A DNA stretch of 64,000 nucleotides from Sinorhizobium meliloti 4H41 (GCF_000375585.1 NZ_AQWP01000017.1:34272-98271), one strand, 5' to 3'; shown: positions 37,200 to 46,705, numbered from the stretch's first letter. Notes: generated by a model from the sequence alone, not told the origin. Program-made: numbers and translations.

Positions 37200-37955
37200 T
37201 TACCAGCCGATCCGGTCAGCGGCGCTGTCGACGGGCAGGATGCAGCATCCCTTTTCGGCGGCGTAGCGGACCAGATGGTCGAAGGTGTCGGGTGTGCAGC
37301 CGTAGTTCGTGGGCTGCGCGGCAATGTCGTGAGTGAAGAAGATCAGCCAGCCGGGACGCTCAGCGACATCGTCTATCCAGCGCGTCAGCGCGCGCGCCCT
37401 ATCCTCCGGCTGGCGTATCTCGACGCCCTTGAGCATCATCGGGTCGACGGCACCGCGGTTGATGTCCTCGCCCCCTGCCCGGCACGTTCGGTAGCGGCGG
37501 CGGAGCTCGGCCCGTGCCAACGGCCAGGCAGCGTTGTAGGGGAAAGCAAAATTCGATGCAGCCGGAGAAACGCCGACCTGCTTCAGGTACTCGGCATTAC
37601 GGTCGAGATCGGTGCCAAGGCCGGCAATGTCACGCAATCTCCGGTGGGCGAAGGTGTGGCAGCCGATTTCGTGTCCGCGGGCGAGCAACTCGCTGCACCC
37701 TTCGGGCGTGATCAGCCTTCGATCCGGCTCCACCTGCCCGGCTAGCCCGCCCGCAATATAGAAGGTGCCGCGGACTCCATACTTCTCGAGGATGGCTGCG
37801 CCCGCGCCAAGTGCGCTGTCGGGGACATCGTCGAAGGTGAAGGAGACGAGCGGAACCTCCGTCTCCAACCGGCGCCGGGCTCGCGCCAGCTTCCAGATCG
37901 CCCGGTTCGCCAGCCTGTCGACGAGCGGACCGAGCCCGCTCAGCTTCTCAAGCAT
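37200..37955 (-). CDS. Polysaccharide deacetylase (NodB homology domain)
   Basis: A 251-residue enzyme with the NodB-fold motifs: VSFTFDDVPDS (catalytic Asp and metal Asp) near residue 38, IGCHTFAHRRL (metal histidines H-T-x-x-H) near residue 97, and LIFFTHDIA near the end. It removes N-acetyl or O-acetyl groups from a saccharide. No signal peptide is visible, so it may act in the cytoplasm on the lipid-linked repeat unit. It overlaps the polymerase gene by eight bases and is followed within 11 bases by a GT4 gene. Confidence 0.92.
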   Translation of the reverse strand: MLEKLSGLGPLVDRLANRAIWKLARARRRLETEVPLVSFTFDDVPDSALGAGAAILEKYGVRGTFYIAGGLAGQVEPDRRLITPEGCSELLARGHEIGCHTFAHRRLRDIAGLGTDLDRNAEYLKQVGVSPAASNFAFPYNAAWPLARAELRRRYRTCRAGGEDINRGAVDPMMLKGVEIRQPEDRARALTRWIDDVAERPGWLIFFTHDIAAQPTNYGCTPDTFDHLVRYAAEKGCCILPVDSAADRIGW

Positions 37956-39279
37956 GCGCTACCCTCCCCTGACGAACGCGTGCAGGAGCAGCCGCCAGTT
38001 CCGCGCTCGACTGCAACGACAGTCCATAGAGCGCGACCATGAATGTGAACCACAGAAGGCTCCCGCCCTCGAAGAAGAGACTTTCGAGGCCGGCGTTGAA
38101 GATCGTGTAGAGCCATATGCGGACGAACAGCCTCGTCAGATGCGAATGCTCGCGCTCCGGAGCGATGCGGGCGATCTTTCGAAGCGGCAGGAAAAGGATC
38201 CAGATCAGGGTCAGGGCGAGGCCCGGGAAGCCCGTCATCAGGGCAATGTCGAGATAGGAATTGTGACCGTTGGCGGCAGCGACGGCCCAGGTCTCGACCG
38301 AGCCGCCGCTATAGACCAGTTCTTCCGTCTGCCAGAAGGCCTTGAAGCCATAGCCCGTGAGAGGCTGTTCGGCGAGCGCACCGAAGGCGAAACGCCAGAT
38401 ATCGGCGCGATTGGTAAAGGTCGCATCGATGCCGAGCCCGCTGATGAATTCGCCGAGCGGGGAGAAGACGGCGGAGCCCACCGCGAAGAGATTAAAAACA
38501 CCGACGCCGCCGACGGCAATCGGGAGGCGGAGAAAGCGCACCTTCTCGAATATGAGCGCGAGCAGCAGAATGGCCGGCAGCATTGCGGTCGACGTCTTAC
38601 CCCCGGTATTGACGAGGAAGACGAAGGACAGCGCGACGATGACGATCCCGGCAAACCTCGACCAGACGTTCATGACGTAAAGGCCGATGAAGGCTGCGAT
38701 CACCATGGCAGCCGCGGCGCTGTTCTTGTGGGGAAAGTGGCCGCGCCACAGGCCGGCATTCATCGGCTCGCGCAGTTCTGAGGCCTGATGGATCGCGAGC
38801 AACGGCTTGAAGACGATGCCGTAGTAGGCGACCGCGAGCATGATGAGGATGCCGATGCCGAGCATCTTGGCGAAGTGGCGTTCCGAAGCGGGCAACAACA
38901 GGTAGACGCTGGCATTGACGGTAACCATCAACGCGAGGATCGCACCCTTGATGCCGAGCATCGGATGCGCCGACAACAGCGAAACAAAGATGAACCAAGA
39001 AAGGAGAATCGCCAGCGGCGCGCGCGGCTGCAGTATCGTTTGCCGCAAAGGGTGGACCAGGCCGTAGCCCAGCATTCCGGTGAAAAGCAGGAGCGAGATG
39101 ATCTGGTTCAGCCGGTTGGAATTGCCGGCGGAAGGGTCCAGCACCGCCTCGCCCGTCAGATCCACGAATGGATTGATGGAGATCCAGAAGAACAGAAAGA
39201 TCGCCATGAACAGCACGGTACCGACACGCGCCTTTACCGCATTCGTCGGCTCGACCTCTCCGTAGCCCGCGCGATCCAT
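37948..39279 (-). CDS. O-antigen ligase/polymerase family membrane protein (Wzy/ExoQ-like)
   Basis: A 443-residue protein with about ten membrane segments. The Wzy_C region is recognisable: FPHKNSAAAAMVIAAF, then GIDATFTNRADIWRFAFG, LTGYGFKAFW and NGHNSYLDIALMTGFPGLAL. Proteins with this pattern polymerise undecaprenyl-linked repeat units in the periplasm (ExoQ in succinoglycan synthesis). GGAG-type sequence lies before the ATG at 39279. It follows the chain-length gene directly and overlaps the deacetylase gene. Confidence 0.88.
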   Translation of the reverse strand: MDRAGYGEVEPTNAVKARVGTVLFMAIFLFFWISINPFVDLTGEAVLDPSAGNSNRLNQIISLLLFTGMLGYGLVHPLRQTILQPRAPLAILLSWFIFVSLLSAHPMLGIKGAILALMVTVNASVYLLLPASERHFAKMLGIGILIMLAVAYYGIVFKPLLAIHQASELREPMNAGLWRGHFPHKNSAAAAMVIAAFIGLYVMNVWSRFAGIVIVALSFVFLVNTGGKTSTAMLPAILLLALIFEKVRFLRLPIAVGGVGVFNLFAVGSAVFSPLGEFISGLGIDATFTNRADIWRFAFGALAEQPLTGYGFKAFWQTEELVYSGGSVETWAVAAANGHNSYLDIALMTGFPGLALTLIWILFLPLRKIARIAPEREHSHLTRLFVRIWLYTIFNAGLESLFFEGGSLLWFTFMVALYGLSLQSSAELAAAPARVRQGRVAHA

Positions 39280-39291
39280 CTCCCGGGCTCC

Positions 39292-40908
39292 TCAGGCAGC
39301 CACGTGGGTCTTGCCGCGAAGGAATTTCCAGAGGCCGAGGGCAAGTGCCGCGGCGATGCCGATTGCGAGACCCAGAACGGCGCCGCCGATCAGCAGGATC
39401 AAGGTACGCGGGGGCCAGCTTCGCGCATTGGGCGGCAGGGCCCGCGAGATGACGCGAATATTCGTGGTGTCGATCTGCTGGCGTTCGGTGATCTGCTGCG
39501 CGCGTGCCAGATGGGTTTCGTAGATCGCCGCCTTGCTGCGCGCGTCGCGTTCGAGGTCACGAAGCTGCACCTGGGCCTGGTTATCGGTGAAGACGTTCGA
39601 CTTTTCGTCATCCGCCTTGCCGCGGAGCGCATCGAGCGCCTTTTGCTCCCGGTCGAAGTCGGCCTTCGCGCGCTCCAGAATGCGGCGGGCTTCATCCTTC
39701 ATCGCCGCTTCCAGCGCCGTGCGCTCCGAGCGCGCGGCAACGAGCCGCGGATGCCGCTCGCCATAAGTGAGCTGCATGGAGCCGATCTGCTGCTGCAAGG
39801 CATTATACTGCTGGCGCAGATTGGTCATGTTTGCCGACTCGAACACCGAGGCGCTGGCGGTCTGGCCCTCGGCAACGGCCGCACTCATCTGCCTGTAACG
39901 CGTTTCCGCCTGGATGAAACGCTGCTGACCGTCGAGAACCTGGGTGTTGAGCTCACTCGAAAGCTGGTTGCTGACGAGCTCGCCATTGGTGGATTGCAGG
40001 CCGTTCTCACGCCGGAAATCCTCGACCCTCTTCTCCGCTTCGGTGACGTTGCGCCGCAGCTCATCGAGTCGTTCGTTCAGGTTCTGCGCCACCCGGCCGG
40101 CGCTCTCGGCGGCCGACTGAAAGAGTTCAGCCTCGAATGCCTCGACGATCGCGTCCGAAAGGGCGATTGCCTTGGCCGGTTCTTCGCTCCACACCTTCAG
40201 GATCACGACGAAGGAACGTTCCTCCCGGCGCGCCTCGACCCTCTCGGACAGAGCGCGCATGGCCGCCAGTTCCTTGTCCGCCTTGGCGTCCCGCGGGGCA
40301 ATGAGCGTCTTCATCCAGTCGAGGAATGTCGGCCTGACGAATTCGGGATCGTCCGCAAGCCGCAGCTCGTCGATGACGCGTTGGAGGACGTTGCGCGAGG
40401 TCAGTATCCGGAGCTTGCTTTCGACCTCCAACAATTGCGCGTCGCGCTGAGGATTGGTCGTAAAGACGTCGTCGCTGACGACGTTGAGATTGGAAGGGTC
40501 CACCACGAGATCGGTATAGACCGTGTATCGCGGCGTCGCCGCCACGGCATAGGCAAAGGCGGCGGCAACCGAGAGGACGAGCGCGAGCACGATCCAGCGG
40601 GCGCCGTTGCGCAGCCACGCAATGAGATCATTGACCCCGATGCTGCCCAGGAGGTGGAGTTGCGGGAAGAAATCCGCGACGGAGGACGGCTGCTCCTCAA
40701 GAGCGCGCGCCTGGTGGGCGGGACCGGGAATATCAACCACGCGGGCGGAGGCGCCATCCTCTGCCTCCGCGGGGGCCTCTTCGCGAGCGGCGGCCTCTTC
40801 CGTTACCGCGGGCACGAGGTCGAGCAACGACCCTCCGCCCGCGCGAAGGCGCTGATGTGGCCTTTCAAGGCGTAATCCCAATCCCTCGGGCTCGCTGCGC
40901 CGATACAT
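39292..40908 (-). CDS. Polysaccharide chain-length determinant (Wzz/GumC/ExoP N-domain type)
   Basis: About 538 residues. A membrane segment near residue 110 (WIVLALVLSVAAAFAYAVAA), a long coiled-coil periplasmic region with QQQIGSMQLTYGERHPRLVAA, and a second membrane segment near the C-terminus (LILLIGGAVLGLAIGIAAAL) define a polysaccharide co-polymerase. Unlike ExoP it lacks the C-terminal tyrosine-kinase domain, so regulation by phosphorylation would need another protein. The N-terminal 100 residues are acidic and disordered. First gene of the minus-strand operon; ATG at 40908 is chosen. Confidence 0.88.
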   Translation of the reverse strand: MYRRSEPEGLGLRLERPHQRLRAGGGSLLDLVPAVTEEAAAREEAPAEAEDGASARVVDIPGPAHQARALEEQPSSVADFFPQLHLLGSIGVNDLIAWLRNGARWIVLALVLSVAAAFAYAVAATPRYTVYTDLVVDPSNLNVVSDDVFTTNPQRDAQLLEVESKLRILTSRNVLQRVIDELRLADDPEFVRPTFLDWMKTLIAPRDAKADKELAAMRALSERVEARREERSFVVILKVWSEEPAKAIALSDAIVEAFEAELFQSAAESAGRVAQNLNERLDELRRNVTEAEKRVEDFRRENGLQSTNGELVSNQLSSELNTQVLDGQQRFIQAETRYRQMSAAVAEGQTASASVFESANMTNLRQQYNALQQQIGSMQLTYGERHPRLVAARSERTALEAAMKDEARRILERAKADFDREQKALDALRGKADDEKSNVFTDNQAQVQLRDLERDARSKAAIYETHLARAQQITERQQIDTTNIRVISRALPPNARSWPPRTLILLIGGAVLGLAIGIAAALALGLWKFLRGKTHVAA

Positions 40909-41109
40909 CCGCTTTCCCCATCCCCCCGGAGCCACCAAGGTGCTTATTGCCGTATAAGCAATTCCCCATGCAGATTTAGGGCCGGCAGGGTGAATATTCG
41001 GTTAAGCGGAACTGTTCGGGCGGTAACCTTTTGGGCAGGCCGATGCTCCTCTACGGGCACTGGTTCGTTTCCGCTGGGGAACTTCGACCTGCTTCCACAG
41101 TTTCTGTAG

Positions 41110-41765
41110 ATGCCCGACCTGACCAGCTATGCCGCGTTTCTGGCCGCCGTGCTTGCCTATCAATTGTCCGGAGTCGGCCCGGACATGATGCTTGTCATCA
41201 GCCGCGGCATCGGCCAGGGCCGACAGGCTGCGCTTGCAACCGCTATCGGATGCGTCGCGGCGGGCCTCGCCAGATACCCTTGCTTGCCATGGGCCTTGCC
41301 ACGGTCGTGGCGTCCTCGCCGCTCCTCTACAAGGCCATGCAATTTATCGGAGCGGCCTATCTGATTTATGTCGGGGTGCGTTTCTTGGCGGCCAGCAGTA
41401 AGATCTTCCTGCCCGGAGCGCCGGGCCGCGCCACGTCTTCATCGCTTCTCGCCCCCTTCAGGCAGGGTGTGATCTGCAATCTGACGAATCCGACGTCGCT
41501 TTCCTTTATGCTCGCGATCCTTCCGCAGTTCGTGGAACCGTCCGCCGGATCGCCGGCCCTGCAATTCTTCATCCTCGGAGTGACGATGAAAGCCACCGGG
41601 CTGCTGGTCCTTGGTGCGGTGGCCCTCACCTCAGGCACATTCAGCAATTGGTTGTCGCACAGCAGTGCCTTTGTGGCGTGGCAGCAGCGCATTGCGGGCA
41701 GCATCATGATCGCGCTTGGCATACGGTTGCTGCTTTCTCCAGTCGCGCCCGCCCTTCACCGATGA
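41110..41765 (+). pseudogene. Frameshifted LysE/RhtB-family exporter
   Basis: The N-terminal part (MPDLTSYAAFLAAVLAYQLS, then GPDMMLVISRGIGQG) is in one frame and the rest (IPLLAMGLATVVASSPLLYK, then TNPTSLSFMLAILPQFV) in another; the shift is near 41270-41280. Together they make a full LysE exporter of about 215 residues for amino acids. A single-base loss restores the reading frame. It is either a real pseudogene or a sequencing error. The gene stands alone between the polysaccharide locus and the DapA-like gene. Confidence 0.8.
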
Positions 41766-41817
41766 TCAGGACCGGCTGGAGCACTTCCGGGTAAAGCGTA
41801 ATTCCTCAAGAGCACTC

Positions 41818-42726
41818 TTAAAAGTCGATCAGTTTCTGAACAGCTTCCTCTACCCGTACATTGTCACGAGGTCCGAGCGGCAAAATCGGCCGCGGGGGCA
41901 ATGCATGAAACAGCCCGAGGATGCTCCCGACAGCGTACATCACGCGGAAACTGCCGAACTCCTTGAACAGTGCCCATAAGGGTTGAAATGCGGTGTCGAT
42001 CCGATGCGCTTCCGCGCGATCGCCCCCTTTCGCCGCCCGAGTGAGTTTCGTTGCAGCCACGGGCAAAAGCCCGCCCGCGACACTGAACCACGCATCAGCA
42101 CCGGACAGGAGCGCACCTGCTGCGCCCCAATCGCCGCTATAGCCAATAGCAAAAGCTGCAGACGTGTTCGCACGGAGTCGAGCGATCTCACCCGCGAAAT
42201 CTCCGTCGGCAGGCAACGGCATCTTCACTGCGGCAATATTCGGCACCTTCGAGAGCCGTATGATCAGTTCCTCGCTGAAAACGAACTTGGTCGTGCCCGG
42301 ATTATTGTAGATGCAGAGCGGCAAGTCGGAAACGCCGGCAACGGCAACGAAATGCTGATAAACTTCCTCCTCAGTCAGAGGCGTGTAGGATACGGGAGCC
42401 AGGAGAAGTCCATCTGCCCCGGCTTCCTTCGCGTCGCGCGCGAGCGCCTGAGCCTCGTCGGTCCTGAGTGCGCCGACGCCGACGATGAGGGGAACTCTGC
42501 CTCCCACGCATTCCACAGCGATCTCCACTGCCCGTCGCCGTTCACCGCGCGAGAGAAATGCGTAAGCCCCTGTACTGCCGAGCAATCCAATCGAGTCCGC
42601 GCGTGCTAGTCGGATACGCTCGAGCAGTCGCGACAGCGCCTCTTCCGAAACTTTGCCGCCCACATCGGCGGGTGTGGGCGGGAACGCTGACAGGCCATCA
42701 AAAAAAGCCGCAGGTGCCATCGTCAT
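41818..42726 (-). CDS. Dihydrodipicolinate synthase family protein
   Basis: A 302-residue class I aldolase of the DapA/NanA superfamily. LGSTGAYAFLSRGERRRAVE replaces the usual GTTGE signature, YNNPGTT carries the conserved tyrosine, and AAVKMPLP holds the Schiff-base lysine. Substrate is unknown: the family includes dihydrodipicolinate synthase, N-acetylneuraminate lyase and keto-sugar aldolases, and the GST variant argues against true DapA. The gene is isolated, flanked by decayed genes, and has GGGAA before the ATG. Confidence 0.88.
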   Translation of the reverse strand: MTMAPAAFFDGLSAFPPTPADVGGKVSEEALSRLLERIRLARADSIGLLGSTGAYAFLSRGERRRAVEIAVECVGGRVPLIVGVGALRTDEAQALARDAKEAGADGLLLAPVSYTPLTEEEVYQHFVAVAGVSDLPLCIYNNPGTTKFVFSEELIIRLSKVPNIAAVKMPLPADGDFAGEIARLRANTSAAFAIGYSGDWGAAGALLSGADAWFSVAGGLLPVAATKLTRAAKGGDRAEAHRIDTAFQPLWALFKEFGSFRVMYAVGSILGLFHALPPRPILPLGPRDNVRVEEAVQKLIDF

Positions 42727-42900
42727 TTCCCATCGACTGCGTCAGAACAGGCCTCGCTCTATAACCGCGAATGATCGCCCGCAATACATGCAAGCAAAAA
42801 TCCGTCGGCAGCCGGCTCCGGGTCACTCGTAGGCGTGTTGCCGCCCGCTGCAGTCAACGATAAATTGCCATCAATGAAGAAAGGAAGCCGCATCGCGAAC

Positions 42901-43140
42901 ATGACCATCCGCAACCTCGATGACGGGCTCAAGAAGCGCCTGCGCATTCGCGCCGCCGAGCATGGGCGTTCGATGGAGGACGAAGCGCGGGACATCCTTC
43001 GCGCCGCGCTTTCGACTACCGAAAACCGACCGGCCAATCTCGCTACAGTAATCCGCATCCGAATGGCGCCTCTCGCAGGCGTCACACTTGACCTTCCGCA
43101 GCGCGAGCCCATCCGCTACGCACCGGATTTCTCCGAGTGA
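42901..43140 (+). CDS. FitA-type antitoxin (ribbon-helix-helix)
   Basis: A 79-residue protein with TIRNLDDGLKKRLRIRAAEH (ribbon-helix-helix) followed by GRSMEDEARDILRAAL, the signature of FitA/StbC antitoxins that neutralise VapC/FitB toxins. The ATG at 42901 opens the conserved region; an ATG at 42874 is in frame. It overlaps the remnant of a VapC-type toxin gene by four bases (GTGA). With the toxin broken it may persist only as an autorepressor. Confidence 0.85.
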   Translation: MTIRNLDDGLKKRLRIRAAEHGRSMEDEARDILRAALSTTENRPANLATVIRIRMAPLAGVTLDLPQREPIRYAPDFSE

Positions 43141-43290
43141 TTATCTCGATACCAATGTGCCGTCGGAGCTGTTGGCACCCACCCTCTCCGTCGCGGTAGA
43201 GCCTGGCTCGCCTCCGTGGCAACCCGTAATGTCGCGGATTTCGCCGACACCGGTGTAACTATCATCAATCCCTGGGATCATCGGCCCTGA
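43137..43290 (+). pseudogene. Broken VapC/FitB-type PIN-domain toxin
   Basis: After the antitoxin, GTG opens the frame, and a one-base shift near 43146 leads to LDTNVPSELL, the N-terminal PIN motif with its first catalytic Asp. About 90 codons are then missing, and the frame resumes with WLASVATRNVADFADTGV and INPWDHRP, the C-terminal PIN signature. The toxin has therefore lost its core and is inactive. Confidence 0.8.
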
Positions 43291-43301
43291 AAATACCAAC
43301 G

Positions 43302-44447
43302 CTAAAAATCCGTCAGCAGCCGGCTCCAGGTCTCCGAGGCGAGGCCGCCGATATAGATGTCGTTGCGCTCTGCCGCTTCCTTGAGGTCCGCATGGCGGGT
43401 CACCATGCAGAAGTAACCGCGGTGCCGGAATGACAGCCATCGCTGGCGCGAGATAGCGTTCATCAGGAACGGCTGAGCCATGCCGACCGCCACGGCATAG
43501 CCTTCCGCATCGAGCTGCGCGAACATCGCCGCGGCGACGTCGCGTTCACGCCCCTCCTCGCAGACGAGATTGAGCACCGTGGCCGCGGCATCTTGCTTGC
43601 CGAAGAAAAGAAAGGCGCCGATCGTGCGACCGTCCGGCAGAACGACTTTCCTGCACTGGAGCGTCCCGAGGTTGCGGTTCATCGAAGCGACGCGCACGAG
43701 CCAGTCGAATTCGGCTGGCGACCAGGCCGGGCGGATCGCAAAGCGTTCCAGCATCGGGCTCGCGCATTGGAGGAACTCTTCGACGCCCGCTGCCTCGCTC
43801 CTGCATTCGCCCTCGGCCGTCGGGCGCATGGAGGGCCGCAACCGGCGCAGTGCACGGTCAATCGGCCTGAGGACGCCGACGAGAACACGCGAGCGCGCGA
43901 TTGGGAAGTGACGGCCCGCAAGGATCGCCGCCGCGGTCAACGGCAGAAACGAGCGCTGCCATTCGAGGCTCTGGATCGGCAGGACGATGCCGCCTCCCGC
44001 AACCCAATGGTCGGCGCTGACCGGCGACGCATTGTCGGAGAAGCACATGTCCTGGCGAGCCGCCCGCATGGTGCGCGCAAGACGTGCCGCTCCAACGGCG
44101 CCGGCCTTGCCATCCGCCATGAAGGCACAGAGAAGGCGGGCCATGGTCGGGCGGCCATTGATCATAAACGCCATCGGTACCGAGAGTATGGCGCTGTCTA
44201 TGCCGTTAGCACCGTTCTCGTGCACGACGCTGCCGAGTTCCGGAGAATAGTGAGGGCTGCCGAAGAAGACGGTCTCGAGATACCATCCGAGGTCATCGGA
44301 TGCCTGATCGTGCCTTCGGAAAATCCTGTTGAAAAGCCGTCCGACCGCCGGAACGTCGTCGGGCGCCATGGGCCGCGTACCGCGGCGCTGCCCTGCATCG
44401 GCCGGCACGCTCTCGGATACGCGTAGTTCATTCGCCTCCATCGTCAT
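43302..44447 (-). CDS. GNAT-like acyltransferase family protein, paralogue 1
   Basis: A 381-residue protein. The N-terminal part (RPMAPDDVPAVGRLFNRIFR) resembles the start of a GNAT acyltransferase domain, and the C-terminus contains YIGGLASETWSRLLTDF. Both ends match the protein at 46702-47823, so the two are paralogues. It overlaps the flippase gene by four bases (ATGA), so it is translationally coupled to it. A role in acylating or otherwise modifying a saccharide exported by the flippase is plausible but inferred. The catalytic residues are not certain. Confidence 0.7.
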   Translation of the reverse strand: MTMEANELRVSESVPADAGQRRGTRPMAPDDVPAVGRLFNRIFRRHDQASDDLGWYLETVFFGSPHYSPELGSVVHENGANGIDSAILSVPMAFMINGRPTMARLLCAFMADGKAGAVGAARLARTMRAARQDMCFSDNASPVSADHWVAGGGIVLPIQSLEWQRSFLPLTAAAILAGRHFPIARSRVLVGVLRPIDRALRRLRPSMRPTAEGECRSEAAGVEEFLQCASPMLERFAIRPAWSPAEFDWLVRVASMNRNLGTLQCRKVVLPDGRTIGAFLFFGKQDAAATVLNLVCEEGRERDVAAAMFAQLDAEGYAVAVGMAQPFLMNAISRQRWLSFRHRGYFCMVTRHADLKEAAERNDIYIGGLASETWSRLLTDF

Positions 44448-45754
44448 ATGGCGCCCGCTCCAAGAGTGAGCGCAGCCTGGCGGCGGTCGCGCCGCACGAA
44501 GTGCAGGAACACGCTCCAGGAGGCGACGACCATCGCGATTTCGATTGCGTAGAAGGACAGGAAAGTTCCCATCGGCGGGGCGTACCAGCTTGCCCATGCG
44601 GCAAGGCCGGCACCGGCGATGCTGCCGAGCCCCATGACGGTCGCGCGGGCGGCGTGTGCGCCGGAGGCACCGAGCGCCTCGACCGCGACGGACCACATAG
44701 CGAGCGGCACCACGACCCAGCAGAGGCTTCTGACGAAGCCGACCAGCGAGAGATAGTCCTTGCCGAAGAGGTAGGGCAGGACCGGCGCCAGAACGAAGAC
44801 GGTGACGGCCGCAGCCAGGCTGATGACGATTGCGGCAGCGAGCACCCGGCGCACCCGATGGAGGGCGTGGTGAAGCCCCGCCGCCGTCGCCCTCGCCGAA
44901 CCCGGGTAGATGAGCCGGTTGAGCGCTTCCACCGAAAGATAGCTGCTCTCCAGCATGCGGCGAGCGACACTGTAGCTTGCGACGACCTCGGCGGTGGTGA
45001 CGAGGCTCAGGACAAGCAGGTCGGCATTCTGGCGCAGCGCACGCAGGATGAAGGGAATGCTGAAGTAAAGGCCTTGCGGGAGTTCCTCCCGCACGATGCG
45101 GTAGCGCGGCGCACCGAGTCTCCGGATTGCCCGCATACACAAGAGCGCCACGAGGACATGGCACAGAAACTGCCACACCGCCCAGGATGCGACGCTGGTG
45201 ACGCCGAAGGCGATGCAGGCAAGTGCCGCCGCAACCGTGCGCGCCGCCGCAAAACCGACGACGACCTTGTTGGCGGAGGCAAAATCCGTGTGAGCGATAA
45301 AGATCTGCTCGGTGAGCACGATGACCCGGACCAGCAGGATATTGGTGACGAGCATCAGCGTGATCACGGCGACGTTCGTCACGGGATCCGGCGAAAGGGT
45401 GAAGAAGAACGGCAGGACCACCGCTCCCAACAGGACCAGGGCTGCCCCGCTCGCCACCGTCAGGATGACATTGTGTCCGAGCATCTGCGGGTAGATCGCG
45501 CGGTCGCGCGCGACCCGACGCACCAGGCATTCCATCGCCCCGAGCCCGCAGAGATGGACGGCTATATTGGCGACCGCAGTAATTGCGACGAAAACGCTGA
45601 ACTCGTGGACGCCGAGCCAGCGGGCAAGGATAGCAAAGGTAAGGAGTTGCGCCGCAGAACCGAGAACCAGACTGCCGCCGGAGGCGAGATAGGACATGAC
45701 CATCGGCAGGAATGGTCTGTCACCGCGCTGTTCCGTTACACCTTCCGAGACCAT
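44444..45754 (-). CDS. Polysaccharide flippase (Wzx/MOP family)
   Basis: About 436 residues with roughly twelve membrane segments and short loops, in the pattern of MOP-superfamily flippases (YLASGGSLVLGSAAQLLTFA at the first helix, then LARWLGVHEFSVFVAI; RRMLESSYLSVEALNRLIYP in the middle). It should move lipid-linked oligosaccharide across the inner membrane. The polysaccharide operon at 31-41 kb has no flippase, so this gene may serve it. The ATG at 45754 is used. It is divergent from the methyltransferase gene and coupled to a GNAT-like gene. Confidence 0.88.
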   Translation of the reverse strand: MVSEGVTEQRGDRPFLPMVMSYLASGGSLVLGSAAQLLTFAILARWLGVHEFSVFVAITAVANIAVHLCGLGAMECLVRRVARDRAIYPQMLGHNVILTVASGAALVLLGAVVLPFFFTLSPDPVTNVAVITLMLVTNILLVRVIVLTEQIFIAHTDFASANKVVVGFAAARTVAAALACIAFGVTSVASWAVWQFLCHVLVALLCMRAIRRLGAPRYRIVREELPQGLYFSIPFILRALRQNADLLVLSLVTTAEVVASYSVARRMLESSYLSVEALNRLIYPGSARATAAGLHHALHRVRRVLAAAIVISLAAAVTVFVLAPVLPYLFGKDYLSLVGFVRSLCWVVVPLAMWSVAVEALGASGAHAARATVMGLGSIAGAGLAAWASWYAPPMGTFLSFYAIEIAMVVASWSVFLHFVRRDRRQAALTLGAGAI

Positions 45755-45970
45755 CCGTTCTGCCTTGACAAATAGATTAGGGGCCGGCACCGGGCGGCGA
45801 CCCGCACCTCGCCGATTGAGGCGCACACTAGCGAGGATAAGTGATTGGCCGGTTAACATAAGCTTTGTGACGCCATGTGTTGTCGGACGCCCTGCATTTC
45901 AGCTTCCGTTTACCTGCACGCGCTAGTGTGCGCCGGACCGACATCCCATCCGATAACCGAAGGAGCCGTC

Positions 45971-46705
45971 GTGCTGCAGGGCGACAATCATCTTGACGGC
46001 CAGACCGAGGGTCGCGCGCCACGGATCGTACGATTCATGGGCGTCGACCTCGAACTGGCGCCGGACGTGCTCGTGCCGAGGGAGGAGACCGAACTCCTCG
46101 GGCGCAACGCAGCAGCGATCCTGACCGAGCGCGCCGGACCGGCGACCGTGATCGACATGTGCTGCGGATCCGGGAACCTCGCTCTGGGGATCGCCGCGGA
46201 GGTGCCGCTCGCGCGTGTCTGGGGTGCCGACCTCACCGACAGCACGGTCGCGCTTGCGCGGCGCAATGTCGAGCGCCTCTCGCTTGGAGACCGCGTCGTC
46301 ATCCGCCAGGGCGACCTGTTCGCGGCCCTCGCGGGAGAGGACCTCGCGGGTGCCGTCGACATGATCGTCTGCAACCCGCCCTATATCTCGACATCCCGCC
46401 TGGAGGGCGACAGCGCGCATCTTCTCGCAAGCGAACCGCGGGAGGCGTTCGACGGCGGGCCCTACGGCATATCCATCCATCAGCGGCTGATCCGCGAAGC
46501 CGCCGCCTTCCTCAAGCCGGGCGGCTGGCTTCTCTTCGAGTTCGGAGAGGGACAGGATCGCCAGGCCACGGCGCTTCTCGCCCGAACGAAGGCCTATGAG
46601 GCCGTGACATTCGCCGAGGACTCGGCCGGAAAGCCACGAGTCGCACTGGCGCGCAGGCTGGGCGATGCAGCGGCAGCCGCCGCGGCTGACGGGGCAGACA
46701 GATGA
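45971..46705 (+). CDS. HemK-like class I SAM methyltransferase
   Basis: A 244-residue methyltransferase. VPREETELLGRNA and VIDMCCGSGNLALGIA form the SAM site, and VCNPPYIS is the NPPY motif that identifies N-methyltransferases of glutamine, adenine or similar amides (PrmC/HemK group). It lacks most of the PrmC N-terminal helical domain, so it is unlikely to be true PrmC and may modify a small molecule or another protein. The GTG at 45971 has AGGAG five bases upstream. It overlaps the paralogous GNAT-like gene by four bases. Confidence 0.85.
   Translation: MLQGDNHLDGQTEGRAPRIVRFMGVDLELAPDVLVPREETELLGRNAAAILTERAGPATVIDMCCGSGNLALGIAAEVPLARVWGADLTDSTVALARRNVERLSLGDRVVIRQGDLFAALAGEDLAGAVDMIVCNPPYISTSRLEGDSAHLLASEPREAFDGGPYGISIHQRLIREAAAFLKPGGWLLFEFGEGQDRQATALLARTKAYEAVTFAEDSAGKPRVALARRLGDAAAAAAADGADR

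Noticed and set aside
44448..45530. N-terminal extension fusing a 742-residue frame to GNAT-like paralogue 1
   Set aside because: This part is a shadow frame inside the flippase gene; the real start is the ATG at 44447.
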